In this document: one piece after another, positions 23,224 to 36,647 of the stretch | How positions within the stretch are numbered: the stretch's first letter is position 1 | Layout: the number at the start of each line of letters is the position of its first letter | Assembly (NCBI GenBank): GCA_035578155.1 | Contig: JAPWDM010000001.1 | Location: 10,577,543-10,641,542, forward strand | DNA length: 64,000 nucleotides | Origin: Brachynemurus nebulosus | Lineage: Eukaryota; Arthropoda; Insecta; Neuroptera; Myrmeleontidae | Reading direction: 5' to 3' | Position numbers and translations under genes: made by a program | Notes under the pieces: generated by a model | The model's database searches: none | What the model was told of the DNA's origin: nothing | The model's input: the letters and a program-made list of their open reading frames with translations, nothing else

Positions 23224-26200
23224 TTTTTGTTTACAGACTGTATAACAATAGAGAGTACTTACGCGTATATACTCACTAATATCCAATGAAACAAATAACC
23301 ATTCAAATGTTGCAGCGATATTGTCAAAAATGTTTTAAATTGTATAGTAACTTTAGCCAGAAAAATAAACTAAATAAATATATGAAAATAGAAAAAATAA
23401 ACACATTATTATCCAGTGATGACTGGTGATGGAAAAGATCGGCCATTTTTCGCTTAAGGTAACTGTGAAAATTAAAATTTCTTACTCAAGCAATTATTAT
23501 GTATCTAGTTAAGGATCAAGTCCTTAACATGTACATAGTATTTATCTTAAAATTATTATAGAAAATTATATGAACGATTCCTCAAATATAGCATGTCTGT
23601 TGACTTTTCGCCATTTCCGACACACTTTTTAACTGTATGCGAATGGGGCTGTATGCGAATGTTGACTGTATCCGAATGGGGCGCCACAAGAACCACGATA
23701 TTCCTTTTTTCCTCGAATAGTTGTCACTATATCACCAAACATACTTGTCAATAAATATCTAGGTATTTATTTTAGTTCAATGAGTACATCAAAATGATAC
23801 AAAATAAAATAGTTTGCATGTAAAGTTATAATATCTGAAAGGTCTCATGCATATTCAGATGTGTCTAAACTTGCATCATAAACATTTAAGAAAAACTAGG
23901 ATCAGAGGGATGACCTGACGAGCGAAAAATGATTAATCGTTACTCACCTCCTTTCTTACAATCTTGCAATCTTGTAATTAAAGTCCATGAATCAGGTTTA
24001 TCATCACAGTACAGCTGATACACTGACTTAGTAATAGTTCAAAAAACATTTCAAAATTCACAATTTCTCTAAAAATATCAACTTCGGTATTGAATGTCTA
24101 CAAGCGAAATGTGATTGAAAGTCTACAAGCGATTTGTCATTTTGGTGGTTTCAAAACTGATGATGAGTATCCGGCTGATCGGGGCTTTAAAGAAAAGGTT
24201 TTAGGTTTTTAAGGGCTGAAGCTCAGTAGATTTCAATTTTGTGCCGATAGCAGTTAGCAGGAAAAAAGCCAACACAATTCGTACAAGGGCATTACTACCC
24301 ATGCTTATCCGCCAATTGCCTTTGTGTTTTATTTTTAAGTATTAAAAAAGGAACTTAAATAGTAAACTGGAAGGCCTTTATAAAGATATTTTTTCTTTCC
24401 AAAAAAATCCAAAATTTCTATTTTATAAATAAAAATCAAAAATTCCTACTTTAGAAATAAACAGTGACTTTAATAACATTTTTAAATTACTTAATATTTA
24501 TGTATTGCATTTGTTATAAAAGAAAATTTATTTTTTTAAAATTTTTGAAACTACTATTCCCCTACTTCTCTTATAGTATAAATATAAAGCATTTTAAACA
24601 TATTTAACAATACCATTGAATTCCGATGTAAAAATGGGAGAAGTGGGAAGAAAAGTAATGTGGAATCCCTAAAAGGCACTAGCTGGATACTAACTGAATA
24701 CACAAATTATTCAGATGGCAAATTATGTGTAGAAAAATGTTCCCAAAGTGATTTTGCTGAAAGTAATTTAAAGAAAATATTATTGCACATTAACCGAATC
24801 CAGTTTTCTGTAAAAAAAACAAAAATAAAATAAAATAAATTCAAAAAATGTAGTTCACGTTTCGAGTACTAAATATAAAATTTTGCTAATAGGCGTCTTT
24901 ATATATATGTTATAACATCTCGAAACTACGTTTTTGGAACTGGTGGACACGATAACTCAAAAGCTATCCGATGAATCCTTATCTTTTTTTGTTTTTTTTA
25001 AAGATAATTCAATTCTCCGGTACCTATACCTAAGTCCGATACACTTTCAATATATATTTTTTTTTTACTATAAAAAGCGAAAAATAAGCCAAAAATCTTA
25101 ATCAAAAGTTCACACGTCCGCCATTTTTTTCAACGATTTAATGATATTATAAGTATAGGTGCTGGTACTGTTCATATATTTTATAAACTAATTTTTGTTT
25201 TTTGATTTCACTGGTTTATTACCGGCGCTATGATGTCCACCAACAGGGCATCGAATTTTCGGATCGTCACACTGCGCTATCTATAAAATGGAGAATTTTT
25301 TATATTTTTCCTTGAAAAATTCTTTTTGTATAGTTTAATACTTAATAAATATGTGTTCAAAATTTGAAATTGATATTTGCTTCCGACTTTGAGAAAAAAA
25401 TTCTAGAAAAATACATAATTTTTAAGGACTCTCAACTAAACTTCTCTTTAATTCTACTCAATATATTTATTAATAAATTGAAATAAAAAACAAATTCTAG
25501 AAATATTATTTATTATTTAAAAAAAAATATGCGCCTGATGTACTAAAAAAAGTATGTATTATCAAAATACAAAATGAATAAGTCAAATGTTATCACAAAT
25601 GCTGTAGTAAAAGAACTGTCTATTCCACGAATATCGATAATTTAATATTGAGAAATTGGTAATGAACTGTATAAAAATCCAGTCTGAAATAACTACATTC
25701 CTACATAATATACGTTCAAATGTAAACAAATTCAAACTTTTTTTAAATTTCCCTATACTTTACCTGCATACATCACTACCAAGTTATCTACATCATTTTA
25801 AAACAGTGAAGGCTATAAATATTTGAGTAGTAATTGAACCGATGACCTACTCAAGTGCTGTGCAAATTATAAATAATATGATATTATCACAGATGAAATA
25901 CACTTTTCATATATGTAATTCACCATTTTAACACTTAACAATTCTGTTTAAAACACAACGCATTTTAATATGTCTTCATAAATTGACCAAAAACCTCTGC
26001 CATACAAAGTTTTTCTCAGAATTAAAATTTTTAAGAACAAAGTTTATTTGATATTTTAATATAGATGGATATATTCCCCTTTAATCATATGAGCCCTTGA
26101 ATCTTGGAATTTTATCAGTAAATATAAGATTAACCTAGTTTTTACAATTACTTAAAAAAATTTATATTTTTTATAAATATTTATTAAGTATAGTACGAAA

Positions 26201-26675
26201 CTGTACGGTTGTTTTTTGACTCCAGACGAAAAAATCTCGGAGCAGTTATAATTTCGTCACGTCTTTCTCCCACAATGTCTACATTTTCGGCCTGTATGAA
26301 CATGGAATTTTATATACATATTCGCCAGATCAACTAAAAATGATATGACATATAAGACCTTAAGTTACTGTAATTACTCCGTGTTGAAATTATTTCAGCC
26401 AAATTGTGCTAATAACTTTCAAAAATATAGGTAATCGGATTTTCGTCAGTCAGATATTGGAAAATGAAATGAAAAAGTGGTCCCCAATAAATGCAATTTT
26501 GCTTGGAGGTGTATTGTGATACTAGAAATGATCCCTTAAAAAATCAAATCTAGATCATTAACGTAAATGTTGAAAAATGAATCAAATTTTCCTTTTTAAC
26601 TGTTGAATTTTTCCGAATATACGTTTTATGTATTTTTCAACGCTTTAGTATCAACGATTAATTTTACCTACTTTT
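23224..26675. other. 3.4 kb with nothing recognised
   Basis: AT-rich, without frames longer than chance, TIR pairs or arrays that I can see. CTGTATGCGAATGGGG and CTGTATCCGAATGGGG near 23632-23682 are a small direct repeat. Confidence 0.4.
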
Positions 26676-26685
26676 CGCTAAACTG

Positions 26686-27620
26686 CAACGGTTTCCAAAC
26701 TTTGTGCACTAACGCCCCCCTATAAAAAATTTTACCCCTACCGCCCCCCTCTTGAAATATTTTATAAACAATTCGTAAATTATTTTTTTACTGAAAAAAC
26801 TCATATTCATGACGGACGACGGTTCTATACAACACCTGAGAGGAAACTGTTGATCAGACGCATATTCGATACTTACGCGCTAACATCACTCTGACCGTTT
26901 GAGAATTGTTATTGTTAAAATATGACGTACAGTAGCGAGCAGAAAAATCAGGGTTACATGGCTTTTTTTTAGCAAAAAAACCTAATTTATTCCAACTTTT
27001 GGCAATTTTTTTCTATTAGTAAATGCTTATGGCTTGTACTTGAACCAAGGAATTTAAAAAAAATGAAATTTCAACTTCGACAGTGGTTTATACAAAGTAT
27101 TTTGATTTTTGGTAAAAATTTTCGTGTTTTTCGTTGACTTTCTACTTGTAAAATGAGATGTAATGAACGGAAACAGTAATTTTTCACTCAAGTACAAGCC
27201 ATAAGCATCTACTAATAGAAAGAATATTTTTTTTATATTAGGTAAGAATTTCACGAGTTACTCTGCCTACGGCTAAAGATCATCGATTTTCGACAACTAG
27301 CTGCCAATGGCGTAATTTTTTTTTTCATAAAAATATTTTTACAGCGTCTCAAAATAATATACTACAATATGCCAAAAGTTGAAATAAATTATATTTTCTT
27401 ATACTGTAAAAAAAAATCGGAAAAATAGTGTTTCTTTGCTAAAAAAGATCCATGTAACTACTTAATATAAAATTCCATTATTCGGTAATTATATTTGAGC
27501 GCTAATTCTAAAAACCATGATTTTATCAAAACGACAACGATATTTAGGTACAATTAATCTGCGCCTCCCTGGTGAACCCTGCGCGCCTCCCTGCGGGGGG
27601 GGGGAGTTTGGAAACCGCTG
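26686..27620. mobile_element. hAT-type non-autonomous element, 935 bp, with nested inverted repeats
   Basis: The ends CAACGGTTTCCAAACTTTG and, inward from the right, CAGCGGTTTCCAAACTCC are typical hAT TIRs. CGCTAAAC (26676-26683) and CGCTAAAG (27621-27628) form an 8 bp TSD with one mismatch, allowing two extra bases at the left edge. Inside, GTTACATGG...CCAACTTTTGG arms (about 26952-27002 and 27369-27455) form a second inverted repeat. ATGCTTATGGCTTGTACTTG (27023) with its reverse near 27190-27209 forms a third. Confidence 0.8.
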
Positions 27621-27831
27621 CGCTAAAGTATCAGTGAAAATTTCACAAATATCTACGAATTTTCACAATGTAAACTTATCTTCAGTTCAATGTACTAAAA
27701 ATGATGCTGTATAGTTACTTTATTCTCCAACTGTCTACTTCGTTAGATATTTACCTTAGAACAAAACGATAAAACATCTTGCAAAATAGAGCATGAAATT
27801 TAAAAAAGAAATAAATATATATTATTTTATA

Positions 27832-28368
27832 CCGTAAAACCGTCTAGACCCGGACACTTTTTTACATTTTTTGGTATAATTTTATGTTTATACATGTTTC
27901 CTTCATAGATATCACCAATAAAAGTATTACCATTAGAAAGAGCGTATATTATTTGTTATATCTCAGACCCATTTGTTTCATTATAAGTAAAAATAAAAAC
28001 AATAAAAAATAATTAGTAAGTGTCCGGGTCTACACCCCAAATCCGTCTTGACCCGGACACTTACTTAAATAATGTAATAACATGCAAACTAACCTCGCCC
28101 GTCGGGTTTAGGACAGTGTTTTATATCGTCTGATGTCTTTGAACCTGTCAAAGACTTCAAAATATTTTGCGGAAGGGAGAGGGGGCACTGCATAGTATGT
28201 CTCTCTATAAAGTAAACATACGATATGACACCAGAAGGAGACATAAACCGCGTAATTCTGGGGGGAATATTAACGTATGGACAGTGGGAGTTACAACTGG
28301 AGCGAATCGCGGCCATAGTGTAATAAACTGATGTGTCCGGATCTAAACGGATATACATATATAGCATG

Positions 28369-28442
<74 letters not shown>

Positions 28443-28773
28443 ATATAACTTCAAACATCATTAAATGATGTGCGATAAAATTCTGAACACATACATGTCA
28501 AAACTAAAACAATATAACAATTATGACGAAAATTACATGTCTAATTGTAAGTTAGACCCACATTTTATTTCTTTGAAAAACTGGAGAATAGTAATGGCCT
28601 GTAAAATGAAATAGTAAAAGTTGAAATCCGTAGTTTTTATTGGTAGAGCTGTTTAGAGGATGTTTTTCTCTCTCTAATGACGTCAAGAACAAATGTTTAT
28701 TGTAGCAGGTTAATGTAGAAACTACTTACTTTGAAGATTGGTGCAAAGTGTCCGGGTCTAGGCGGTTTTACGG
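27832..28773. mobile_element. TA-flanked TIR element, 942 bp (Tc1/pogo type)
   Basis: The TIRs are CCGTAAAACCGTCTAGACCC and, inward from the right, CCGTAAAACCGCCTAGACCC, continuing GGACACTTT. A TA TSD lies at 27830-27831 and 28774-28775. GACCCGGACACTT and AGTGTCCGGGTCT are repeated inside near 28018-28065. A 92-codon minus-strand frame at 28089-28367 is not recognisable. A TA microsatellite occupies 28376-28439. Confidence 0.85.
28376..28439. repeat. (TA)n microsatellite
   Basis: Pure TA dinucleotide run inside the TA-flanked element. Confidence 0.95.
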
Positions 28774-28843
28774 TACATGGGAAACAATGAATGTCTGAAT
28801 GAAGAAGGTAAATTTACATACATCTATTACATAACACATATTT

Positions 28844-28849
<6 letters not shown>

Positions 28850-28911
<62 letters not shown>
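28850..28911. repeat. (TA)n microsatellite
   Basis: Pure TA run just outside the TA-flanked element. Confidence 0.95.
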
Positions 28912-28916
<5 letters not shown>

Positions 28917-29041
28917 GGAAACAGTTTTATCGGACATAGGGCAAATACAATGGAAAATTTTGGACTAAGCGGCACTAACTATTCCGTGGCGGTTTTTTTT
29001 CGCCAAAACAGCAAAAAGTTACATTTTTTGATGCTCTGTTG

Positions 29042-30184
29042 TAGAGATGTGCTCGTGAGTACATTTTTACTCACGATCACGCACAGTCACGAATTAGGTT
29101 TTGTACGATCGCGAAATCACGAACGAGAAAATTTATTTCTTTTCACACTCACGCACAATCACGAAGAAAAAAATTTAATGCTTTCACACTCACGCACGCT
29201 TTTGAATTAAACATAAAAAGTTTTAAATCTACTCGTTGGAATTTTGAATGAAAATCACTATCGTTTTAACAGTCAGTTAAAATTATGTCCTCACGATAAA
29301 ATCAGAAATACGGTTAGTACGGTTCAGTGAAATGAATACTGATGCAAGTTACATACTATTTAATTTTTTTCTGAAAAGTGGGAAAATTTTCAAAATTTTC
29401 CATCTGGTGATTTATTTTTTAATTTTTGTTCTTATTGTACTGTATTTGTATATAAATATGATATTTTGCACAACCAAACCAAATATATATATGTAGTTTT
29501 TTAACAAAATTGTGGCAAAATATTTTTTTAGTACCTACAAATACATACATAAATAATAAAATTGAAAAAAAAAATAATAATGACAATAAACAACTTAAAA
29601 TGTTGAAAAAGATAATATTTCCTTAAAATTAACCCATATGTTCTTTATATTATTCCTTCATAGAATGATAGATCATACTATTCAAAACTGTATAACTGAC
29701 CTTGTAATATTTTCAACTATACCCATTGACTGAGACCGAATATACACACATCGTGAGAGACAGGCCAATTTTAGAAATTTGTTAAAAATTTAAGGAATTA
29801 TTTAAAAACGGAAGAAATAATCAGAACAACATCATAAACACTGTTGGATATTTCTAAATTGTAAATCATTTTGTATACACTCCAAGTATCTCGGTAAAAA
29901 ACTGAAATTTGTTAGTACAAAGGGTTATTGGATTTCTACCTACTTGTACCTACTCATAAAAAGTACCTAATATAAAAGTTTTTTTTTTGTAGTTAAAAAA
30001 TCAAATTGGTTTAGTTAATATTCTCTAAAACTGAAAAAAATTATTTTTCAATTATTTTTATTCATGGTCTTTAACTTTTCGTGACTCACGAAATATTCAC
30101 GGCAAGAAATTAAATGTCACGATCACGCCCACTCACGCACGATCATAAAAAATTGTTCACAATCACGAGTTTCGCACATCTCTA
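29042..30184. mobile_element. hAT-type non-autonomous element, 1.14 kb
   Basis: The TIRs are TAGAGATGTGCTCGTGAG and, inward from the right, TAGAGATGTGCGAAACTCGT. The flanking octamers CTCTGTTG and CTATGTTC match at 6 of 8 positions. Many copies of TCACGCACGATCACGA-like units crowd both subterminal regions (29060-29205 and 30080-30165), as expected of hAT transposase binding sites. No transposase frame. Confidence 0.78.
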
Positions 30185-30192
30185 CTATGTTC

Positions 30193-31728
30193 CTGTAACT
30201 TGTTATAGACGCCCCTACGGAGTGCAACACGAGATTTTTAAATTTAATAAAAATAAAATTGTAAATAAAATAAAATTTAAATAAAATTGTTATAAAATAA
30301 AGTTTGACGATCATTATCTCTTGATTTAGTCGACCAAAACCTTGATTTTGATATCGTTTTCTTCAAAAAAACATCAATTAGAATGCATCAAAAGCTTTTT
30401 GATACTTTTTTTGTCATATCAAAACGTATATTGATATGACAGATTAGACCCTACCATGTAAGGTAAAAAAACAATTTCTTTTATTAATTGTATCTAATTT
30501 ATTAATAAAATTACAAAATATAAAGAAACATGAATTGTTGACACAAATACGACAGCATATGATGTAAATTACAGCTTTACAACATGACATGACTTATTAT
30601 TTCATGTGTTATGTGAATTGTTTGTACAACCTTCTGGAGACTTTTACAAAGGACTGCAGCGAATCTTGACTTAATAACATTTACATTTGCCTCTACCATG
30701 AGACCAAATAACAACAATTAAATAGCAATGAACATCCATGACATGCGTCTCTGGAAGATCAATTCAGTAGGATACCCATTCTTTGGTTCTGTCATTCCAT
30801 TCTCAAACCCATTTACTGTAATCAGGGATTGCAGACGATTTAGACAGATTACAGATTTGGTATAGATTCAGGAGACTTCAGTACAAATCCAGCGTCCGTC
30901 ATTATAATTTACGATAAATAAATTATAAATAAACGTTTAAAGAAAATAATAAAAAGAAAAAATAGAGAAACTTCAAGCACAATTAAAACAATCAGTACAC
31001 ACAATAATTAATTAATTCACATTTACAAGTAAACAACGAAACGAAGTTTTTTTTCTGTTTCCGTGGTTACTCTTAAATGGGCATTTCCATGCCGAGTTAC
31101 GTCATGGCTGGTTCAATTTCGTTTAAAATTCATTTAAAATATTATGTTTTAAAATTTTTTTTTATTACAATTTACAAATTAAAAGATTTTTTACTGTCAC
31201 CATTAATTTTCCATATTCGACTAGAATATAAAAAAAAAAAAAATTTTAAATTTATCCAGCCTATATGCATATTTCCTATTTAAAAAGTGAAAACAGTGAA
31301 AATTTTTACATTATTTTTTCAAATTCTTTAATACAGATATGGTTAATTATGCTTCAATTTTAATTTTAAAGTCTAAAGTATATTAGAAAGAGAAGTATAT
31401 ATTGGTAATTTACATGCTATTTATAATACTTGTCTCTTTTTAACGTTTACCTAATATCTTTCATACGTAATATAAATTGCAGGTCCTTTCATACTATAAT
31501 ATTTATTACGTCTTTGGTAAGAACTAAAAAAAAAAAATTTGGAAAATTCCAATGACTTTCTATAGAGCACAATTTTTTCTTTCAGTAATCCTAATCAGAG
31601 CGCATTTTCTCTTCCGCAGTTTAATTAGGTAGTTGCATAATTTGTTTTCTTTGCGATGATGGATTTTTCTAATCAACATTAAATTTCAACAGAATTTTTT
31701 TTATTCTAAAGTTTATCCGATTTTATTA
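30193..31728. other. Nothing firmly recognised
   Basis: About 1.5 kb. The region 30330-30435 is rich in ATCAAAA/TTTTGAT words and can fold on itself. Otherwise AT-rich and non-coding. Confidence 0.4.
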
Positions 31729-31736
31729 GTTTCAAC

Positions 31737-33257
31737 TAGGGATGTTGATATTACATCGATATATCGAATATTCGATTTTTTTTTTAAAATATCGATATTT
31801 TCAATCGATATTTTTCAATCCGATATATCGATAGTTCGATATTGAAATGTCACTATCGACATCGATATATTTTCCAAGAATAAATCAACTTTGTAACAAT
31901 TTACTTAACGAAGTGTCTAGTCGTCCACTAACCGGACGAATAAAATAACTTAGCCGTCCGCTAAACGGATGAATAAATTGACTTAGTCGTCCGTAAAGTA
32001 TTGACTTTTCGCGTAAGTATTTATTTTTAAATGAAAGTAATTTAGAATCATATTTAAAAAATTGAATTGAAAAACTAGGTGGTGAGGTTGGTTTTGGTTA
32101 GTTTAGTTTAGTTTAGTTTAGTTAGTTTTGACAATATACCTCGATTTTTGATATAAGAACTAGGTGATGAGGTTGGTTTTGGTTAGGTTAGTTTAGTTAG
32201 TTTTGACAATATACTTCGATTTTTGATATGAAAACTAGGTGGTGAGGTCAGTTAAGGCTACCCTTTGCCCGAAAGTTAGGCTAGTTTGACAATATACTTC
32301 GTTTTTTGATATAAAAACTAGGTAGTGAGGTTAGTTAAGGTTACCCTTTGCCCGAAGGTTAGGTTAGTTTTGACAATATACTTGGATTTTTGATATAAAA
32401 ACTAGGTAGTGAGGTTAGTTAAGGTTACCTTTTGCCCAAAGGTTAGGTTAGTTTTGACAATATACTTCGACTTTGATATAAAAACTAGGTAGTGAAGTTA
32501 GTTAAGGTTACTCTTTGCCCGAAGGTTAGGTTAGTTTTGAGAATATGCTTCGACTTGGATATAAAAACTAGGTGGTAAGAATAGTTAAGGTTAGGTTAGT
32601 TTAGTCATTTTCGACAATATGCTTCGACTTTGCTGAAAAAAACTAGGTGGTGAGGTTAGTTAAGGTTACTCTTTGTCCGAATACCCTAACCTAACCAAAA
32701 GCAACCTCACCACCTAGTTTTTATATCAAAAATCGAGGTATATCGTCAAATCTAACTAAACTAACCTAACCGAAACCAACCTCACCACCTAGTTTTTCAA
32801 TTCGAGTTTTTAAATATGATTCTAAATTACTTTCATTTATTTAAGAACTAATAACATTATTAAAAATTAATACTTACGTGAAAAGTCAATACTTTACGGA
32901 CGACTAAGTTATTTTATTCGTCCGTTTAGCGGACGACTAGCAACAGCCTTTACTTAATCGGCTATGACTAGAAAGTATGTATCATATAAGTATAAGTATA
33001 ATGCTATCTAACTATTTAAGCTTCCTTTGGTTGTGAACATTGCTTCTCGATAATTGTAGAAAATTGATGAGGTTGATAGGAGAACGCATAAGAAAAAAAG
33101 TTTTTCTAAAAATTGTCCTAGAAAAATACTAGTTTAATTAATTTTTGCCAATTTTCTCACTAATAAACGTAATTACAAGGAGTAGATTATGTTTCGATAA
33201 TGTAATAAAAATTAAAAAAAATATATATCGATATTTTTAAAAATATCAGCATCCCTA
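31737..33257. mobile_element. hAT-type element, 1.5 kb, with exact 8 bp TSD
   Basis: The termini are TAGGGATGTTGATATTA and, inward from the right, TAGGGATGCTGATATTT. The TSD GTTTCAAC is perfect (31729-31736 and 33258-33265). ATCGATAT repeats fill the left subterminal region. GTCCGCTAAACGGA-type blocks form a deeper inverted pair (about 31915-32010 and 32880-32945). The middle is a tandem array. No transposase gene, so non-autonomous. Confidence 0.9.
32065..32810. repeat. Tandem array inside the hAT element
   Basis: Seven or so units of about 75-95 bp contain AACTAGGTGGTGAGGTTAGT, GGTTACCCTTTGCCCGAAGG and TTTTGACAATATACTTCGA. From about 32685 the units continue in reverse orientation, so the array itself is part of an inverted repeat. 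Confidence 0.85.
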
Positions 33258-33265
33258 GTTTCAAC

Positions 33266-33930
33266 TGATTTTGATCCTAGAGACTGAAAGGCTTTATAAA
33301 TGAAATATTGTTGATCAGAAAATATCAAATTCCCATTTCATTTGTCATAAACCTGTTTCCATCCTGTATATACTATCAGCCTGTAAATGTATCTACATAT
33401 ATAGAGTAAAAGAAAAATGCAAAAAAAAAAAAACATTGATGATAGTTACATGTATTGAGTCCCATATATATAGACATAAATATCGATTACTTCGATATAA
33501 TATTGACGCGTTACGATTTTCACTTCCTATTTGCCTAGATAATTCTCAAATAAATGTATGTTATGGATGATGCATTTAAATGTATTTTTTGTTTATATGT
33601 ATAGCATGACATTTATTTATCTGTCAGTTTTATTTTTATTTTTAATATAACTTTAATATATGAAAAGATGTATATGTATTAAGTTTGTTTAAAATTTTTT
33701 ATTTCCACTCTATTTATTTATGTATATTTTACATTTATTTGCACGTATTGTTTTTATTGAACGACAAAACTCGAATACGAACGATAATGCTCTAACTAGA
33801 CGAGAAAAACACTAAAACATTTTACTACACAGTAAATACGTCGATCTCGTTTTAATGCTCTAGAATTGAAAGTCAAAAATAATAATTACTCAGTTATCGT
33901 CTTAATGGTAGGTTTGATAAAAATGTTGTA
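33266..33930. other. Nothing recognised
   Basis: AT-rich non-coding DNA. Confidence 0.4.
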
Positions 33931-34066
33931 AATATATTTTTCTACTCCTGTTGAAGAACACACTCATTAAATATCCGTTAATTGTTGAGAAAGTTAGACA
34001 TTATTCAAAGGTGTGGAGGAATGATCATTACTTAATATCTTTTGATCAATTAAATCACCGTATTAA

Positions 34067-34425
34067 CCACAGAATAACACAGAACGAGCGGTAATATTTC
34101 TATACTACTGAAATCAGTGTAACGCTAAAGGATAAAAGATCCACCACCACTACGTTATATATGTGCACGCGGAGTTGTGTGTTGTAGTGCGCTAAATGGT
34201 TATGTGTATGCGTGTCTTGTATACGCATATGTTAAAAAAATATGATGTATGCGCTACGTAGATGTACGTATACACGGTAACACAACACCAACAATATGAC
34301 AACAATTGAAACTCACCCATTGCTAGCTTGTAAGTCAATGACAACATAGTTCTGTAAAATGCACATACTTGCACATAAGTGATTGCAGAAAAGAGATAGT
34401 TATATTCGTTCTATTTGTTCTGTGG
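34067..34425. mobile_element. 359 bp insertion with TATTAA target duplication
   Basis: The ends CCACAGAATAACACAGAACG and, inward from the right, CCACAGAACAAATAGAACGA form a TIR. TATTAA occurs at 34061-34066 and 34426-34431 and is single in copy 3. Counting CC as part of the target would make the TSD 8 bp, so hAT cannot be excluded. No gene. Confidence 0.75.
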
Positions 34426-34699
34426 TATTAACCATTATTTAATGGGTTTGCCATTGTTTTGTCAATAATATATCTATAAGTTTTAATTCTATATATGTTG
34501 CGTAGTAACGTGTAAGTAAACAAAACAATTTGAACTTTATTTTAATCATTTTCATAGATACATATACGAACATTTAATGAAATTAGAGATAGTTTAAAAA
34601 TTTTATTATTTTAATTTAAAATTTGTATTCAGTTTTATATAAATCAAAAAAAAAAGTCGTAGAAAAAACAGTATTCTACTCGCTTGAAATGGCTATTAC

Positions 34700-35056
34700 C
34701 AGTGTTGCCAACTTGGTGGTTTTACCACTAAAACTAGTGGTTTTGAACTTTCCACAATGGGGAAAATTTTTTTCTAGTGGTTTGTGTATTTCAGTGTTGC
34801 CGTCTTAGTGGTTTTACCACTAAAACTGCTGATTATTTTATTATTAATTTGTATAATATTTTTCTATTTTGTTATGATTAAATCATAAAAATTAAATTAT
34901 AAAAATTTTTATTCTATGTGATTAAAAATTTTTTTGTTGTCGAAAAGCGGAAAGCGTTTTTTTTTTGCTTGTCGATGAAGAGCTGGTGGTTTTTAGTGGT
35001 TTTTTAACGGTTTCAAAACCGAATCTAGTGTTCTCTGTAAAAAAAAGGTAACACTA
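34700..35056. mobile_element. hAT MITE, 357 bp, perfect 8 bp TSD
   Basis: The left end is CAGTGTTGCCAACTTGGTGG and the right end inward is TAGTGTTACCTTTTTT. GCTATTAC is duplicated exactly (34692-34699 and 35057-35064). A second CAGTGTTGCC followed by TTAGTGGTTTTACCAC lies inside at 34792, a direct duplication of the left end. Confidence 0.88.
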
Positions 35057-35169
35057 GCTATTACTCACTCAGATGCATTACGACACCCGCCTCGTAAACT
35101 CGGCTCGTGTCGCAATTTCATTTTCGTGAGTAATAGCTGTCATTACCAGCTCGTTGAATATAACATACT

Positions 35170-36640
35170 ATTTTTATAGAAAATTTATGTATATTTAGTC
35201 CCATAAAAATATTGTTATAAACGTTAGGACAGATTTTTTCAACGAAAAAAGAAAAGGAAGCGATAGTTGCTTAGTCTTTTCAGTACTGGTATCGAGTTGT
35301 AGTTTTGCCTTTAACTAATCCGTCGTAATTCCAAACATTTTAATCCAAAGAAAATCATTAAAATCGGACCATTTGAGCCGTGCTTCAACATGATTACCAC
35401 AAAAATATTAATTATGTACAAAATCCTAATTGTACGAGCCACACTCGCTCTTGGTCGATTTTTTAAAGCTTGAAAATACAATTTTAAAAATAAAATATTA
35501 TACTTTCTGTTACCCACATATATAAACATTTTTCAGATATCAAAAATTTAAATTCAAATCTCTTCGTAAAAGAGAAAATAATTACAAGAATCATTTAAAT
35601 TGTTGTTGATATGAAAAAATTGTTGAAGTATAAAAAACATGGTGCTTTATTTCTGTACCAATTATTCCCGGTTACATTTATAGAAAAACTCAGAAAATAT
35701 TGATATTGTGATACCCATTATATTTTATACAATTTTATAACAAAGAGTAAGGGTTTGTTAAGGCTTGTATTTCGTACTACGTAATTGTATACAGTGAGAC
35801 ACACTCGTATTCATTCAGCAGCAAATTTTTCAATTCATAATATTGTAATATACTACTGCAAAAAATTAAGGGAGCAAAAAAAAATTGTTAATTTTTTAAT
35901 GATTTTTGAAGAGCTGTATTTGCATGAAAAATGGTCGTATCGAGATGATAAAAAAAGCATTTTGAAGCTCCAAGATTCTAGTTTTGAGATCTTTTGTCCA
36001 AAATTTTTTAGGAGGGACAGTTATCGAGCAATTCTAAGGAATAACAAAACAATTTTTTGCAAATTTTTTGTTGTTTTTTTCTTGGTGTACGAGCTTGAAA
36101 AAATGTTTTGCAGTAAAACCATGGTATTGACTTGAGAGCCGGTTTATTCAGCTACAATTTCCTTTTTCAAAATTTTTCTCTACATTAATTTGTTACGGAG
36201 ATATTCGACTTTGAATGCAAAAGGATCCTTTTTGATTTAACCATCGATATCTCAGCAACCAGTGATCGGACAGAGAACTGAAGGGCAGTTTCAGAATCTG
36301 AAAAAAAAATTCCCTGCAAGGCTATTTACTTAGGGTACTTTAAGGGTACTTTAGGAAAACAATTTTTTTCATCCTTAATTTTAACTTGAAAAATGTGAGA
36401 AAAACGGACTTTTTTCCTTGTTGCGACAAATTGTCACTATCCTTGCGAATATTGATGGGGAATCTAATGTTTGTACGAATTTTTATACCTCAGTGTACCC
36501 CCAATAACCCTGCAAATCGACAGATCGATCTATCGAATGGTTTTCCTAAACCGTTTGTTCAAAATTTCAGAAAAAAATTAGAGGAGCTAAGATGTACGAG
36601 TTTTTAAGGTTGAAAATAAAGTAATCCATTTTTGTAACAG
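35170..36640. other. Repeat-like non-coding DNA
   Basis: ACTAATCCGTCGTAATTCCA at about 35313 recurs, diverged, at about 45380, so this part is a dispersed repeat. The rest includes long T/A runs and frames of 73-116 codons (35785-36135, 36386-36607) with skewed composition that I do not accept as genes. Confidence 0.45.
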
Positions 36641-36647
36641 ATAAAAA

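Larger units (their letters stand above)
33935..35165 (+). repeat. Dispersed repeat family A, copy 4 (two insertions)
   Basis: Begins TTCTACTCCTGTTGAAGAAC and ends CCAGCTCGTTGAATATAACA. Compared with copy 3 it is broken by two separate transposon insertions, at 34067-34425 and 34700-35056, each with its own TSD. Removing both restores colinearity. Confidence 0.82.

Noticed and set aside
28777..28968. 63-codon frame of repeated Tyr-Ile
   Set aside because: Translation of a TA microsatellite.
35785..36135. 116-codon plus-strand frame
   Set aside because: Biased towards K, F and I, with no motif and no splice or promoter context. Treated as chance.
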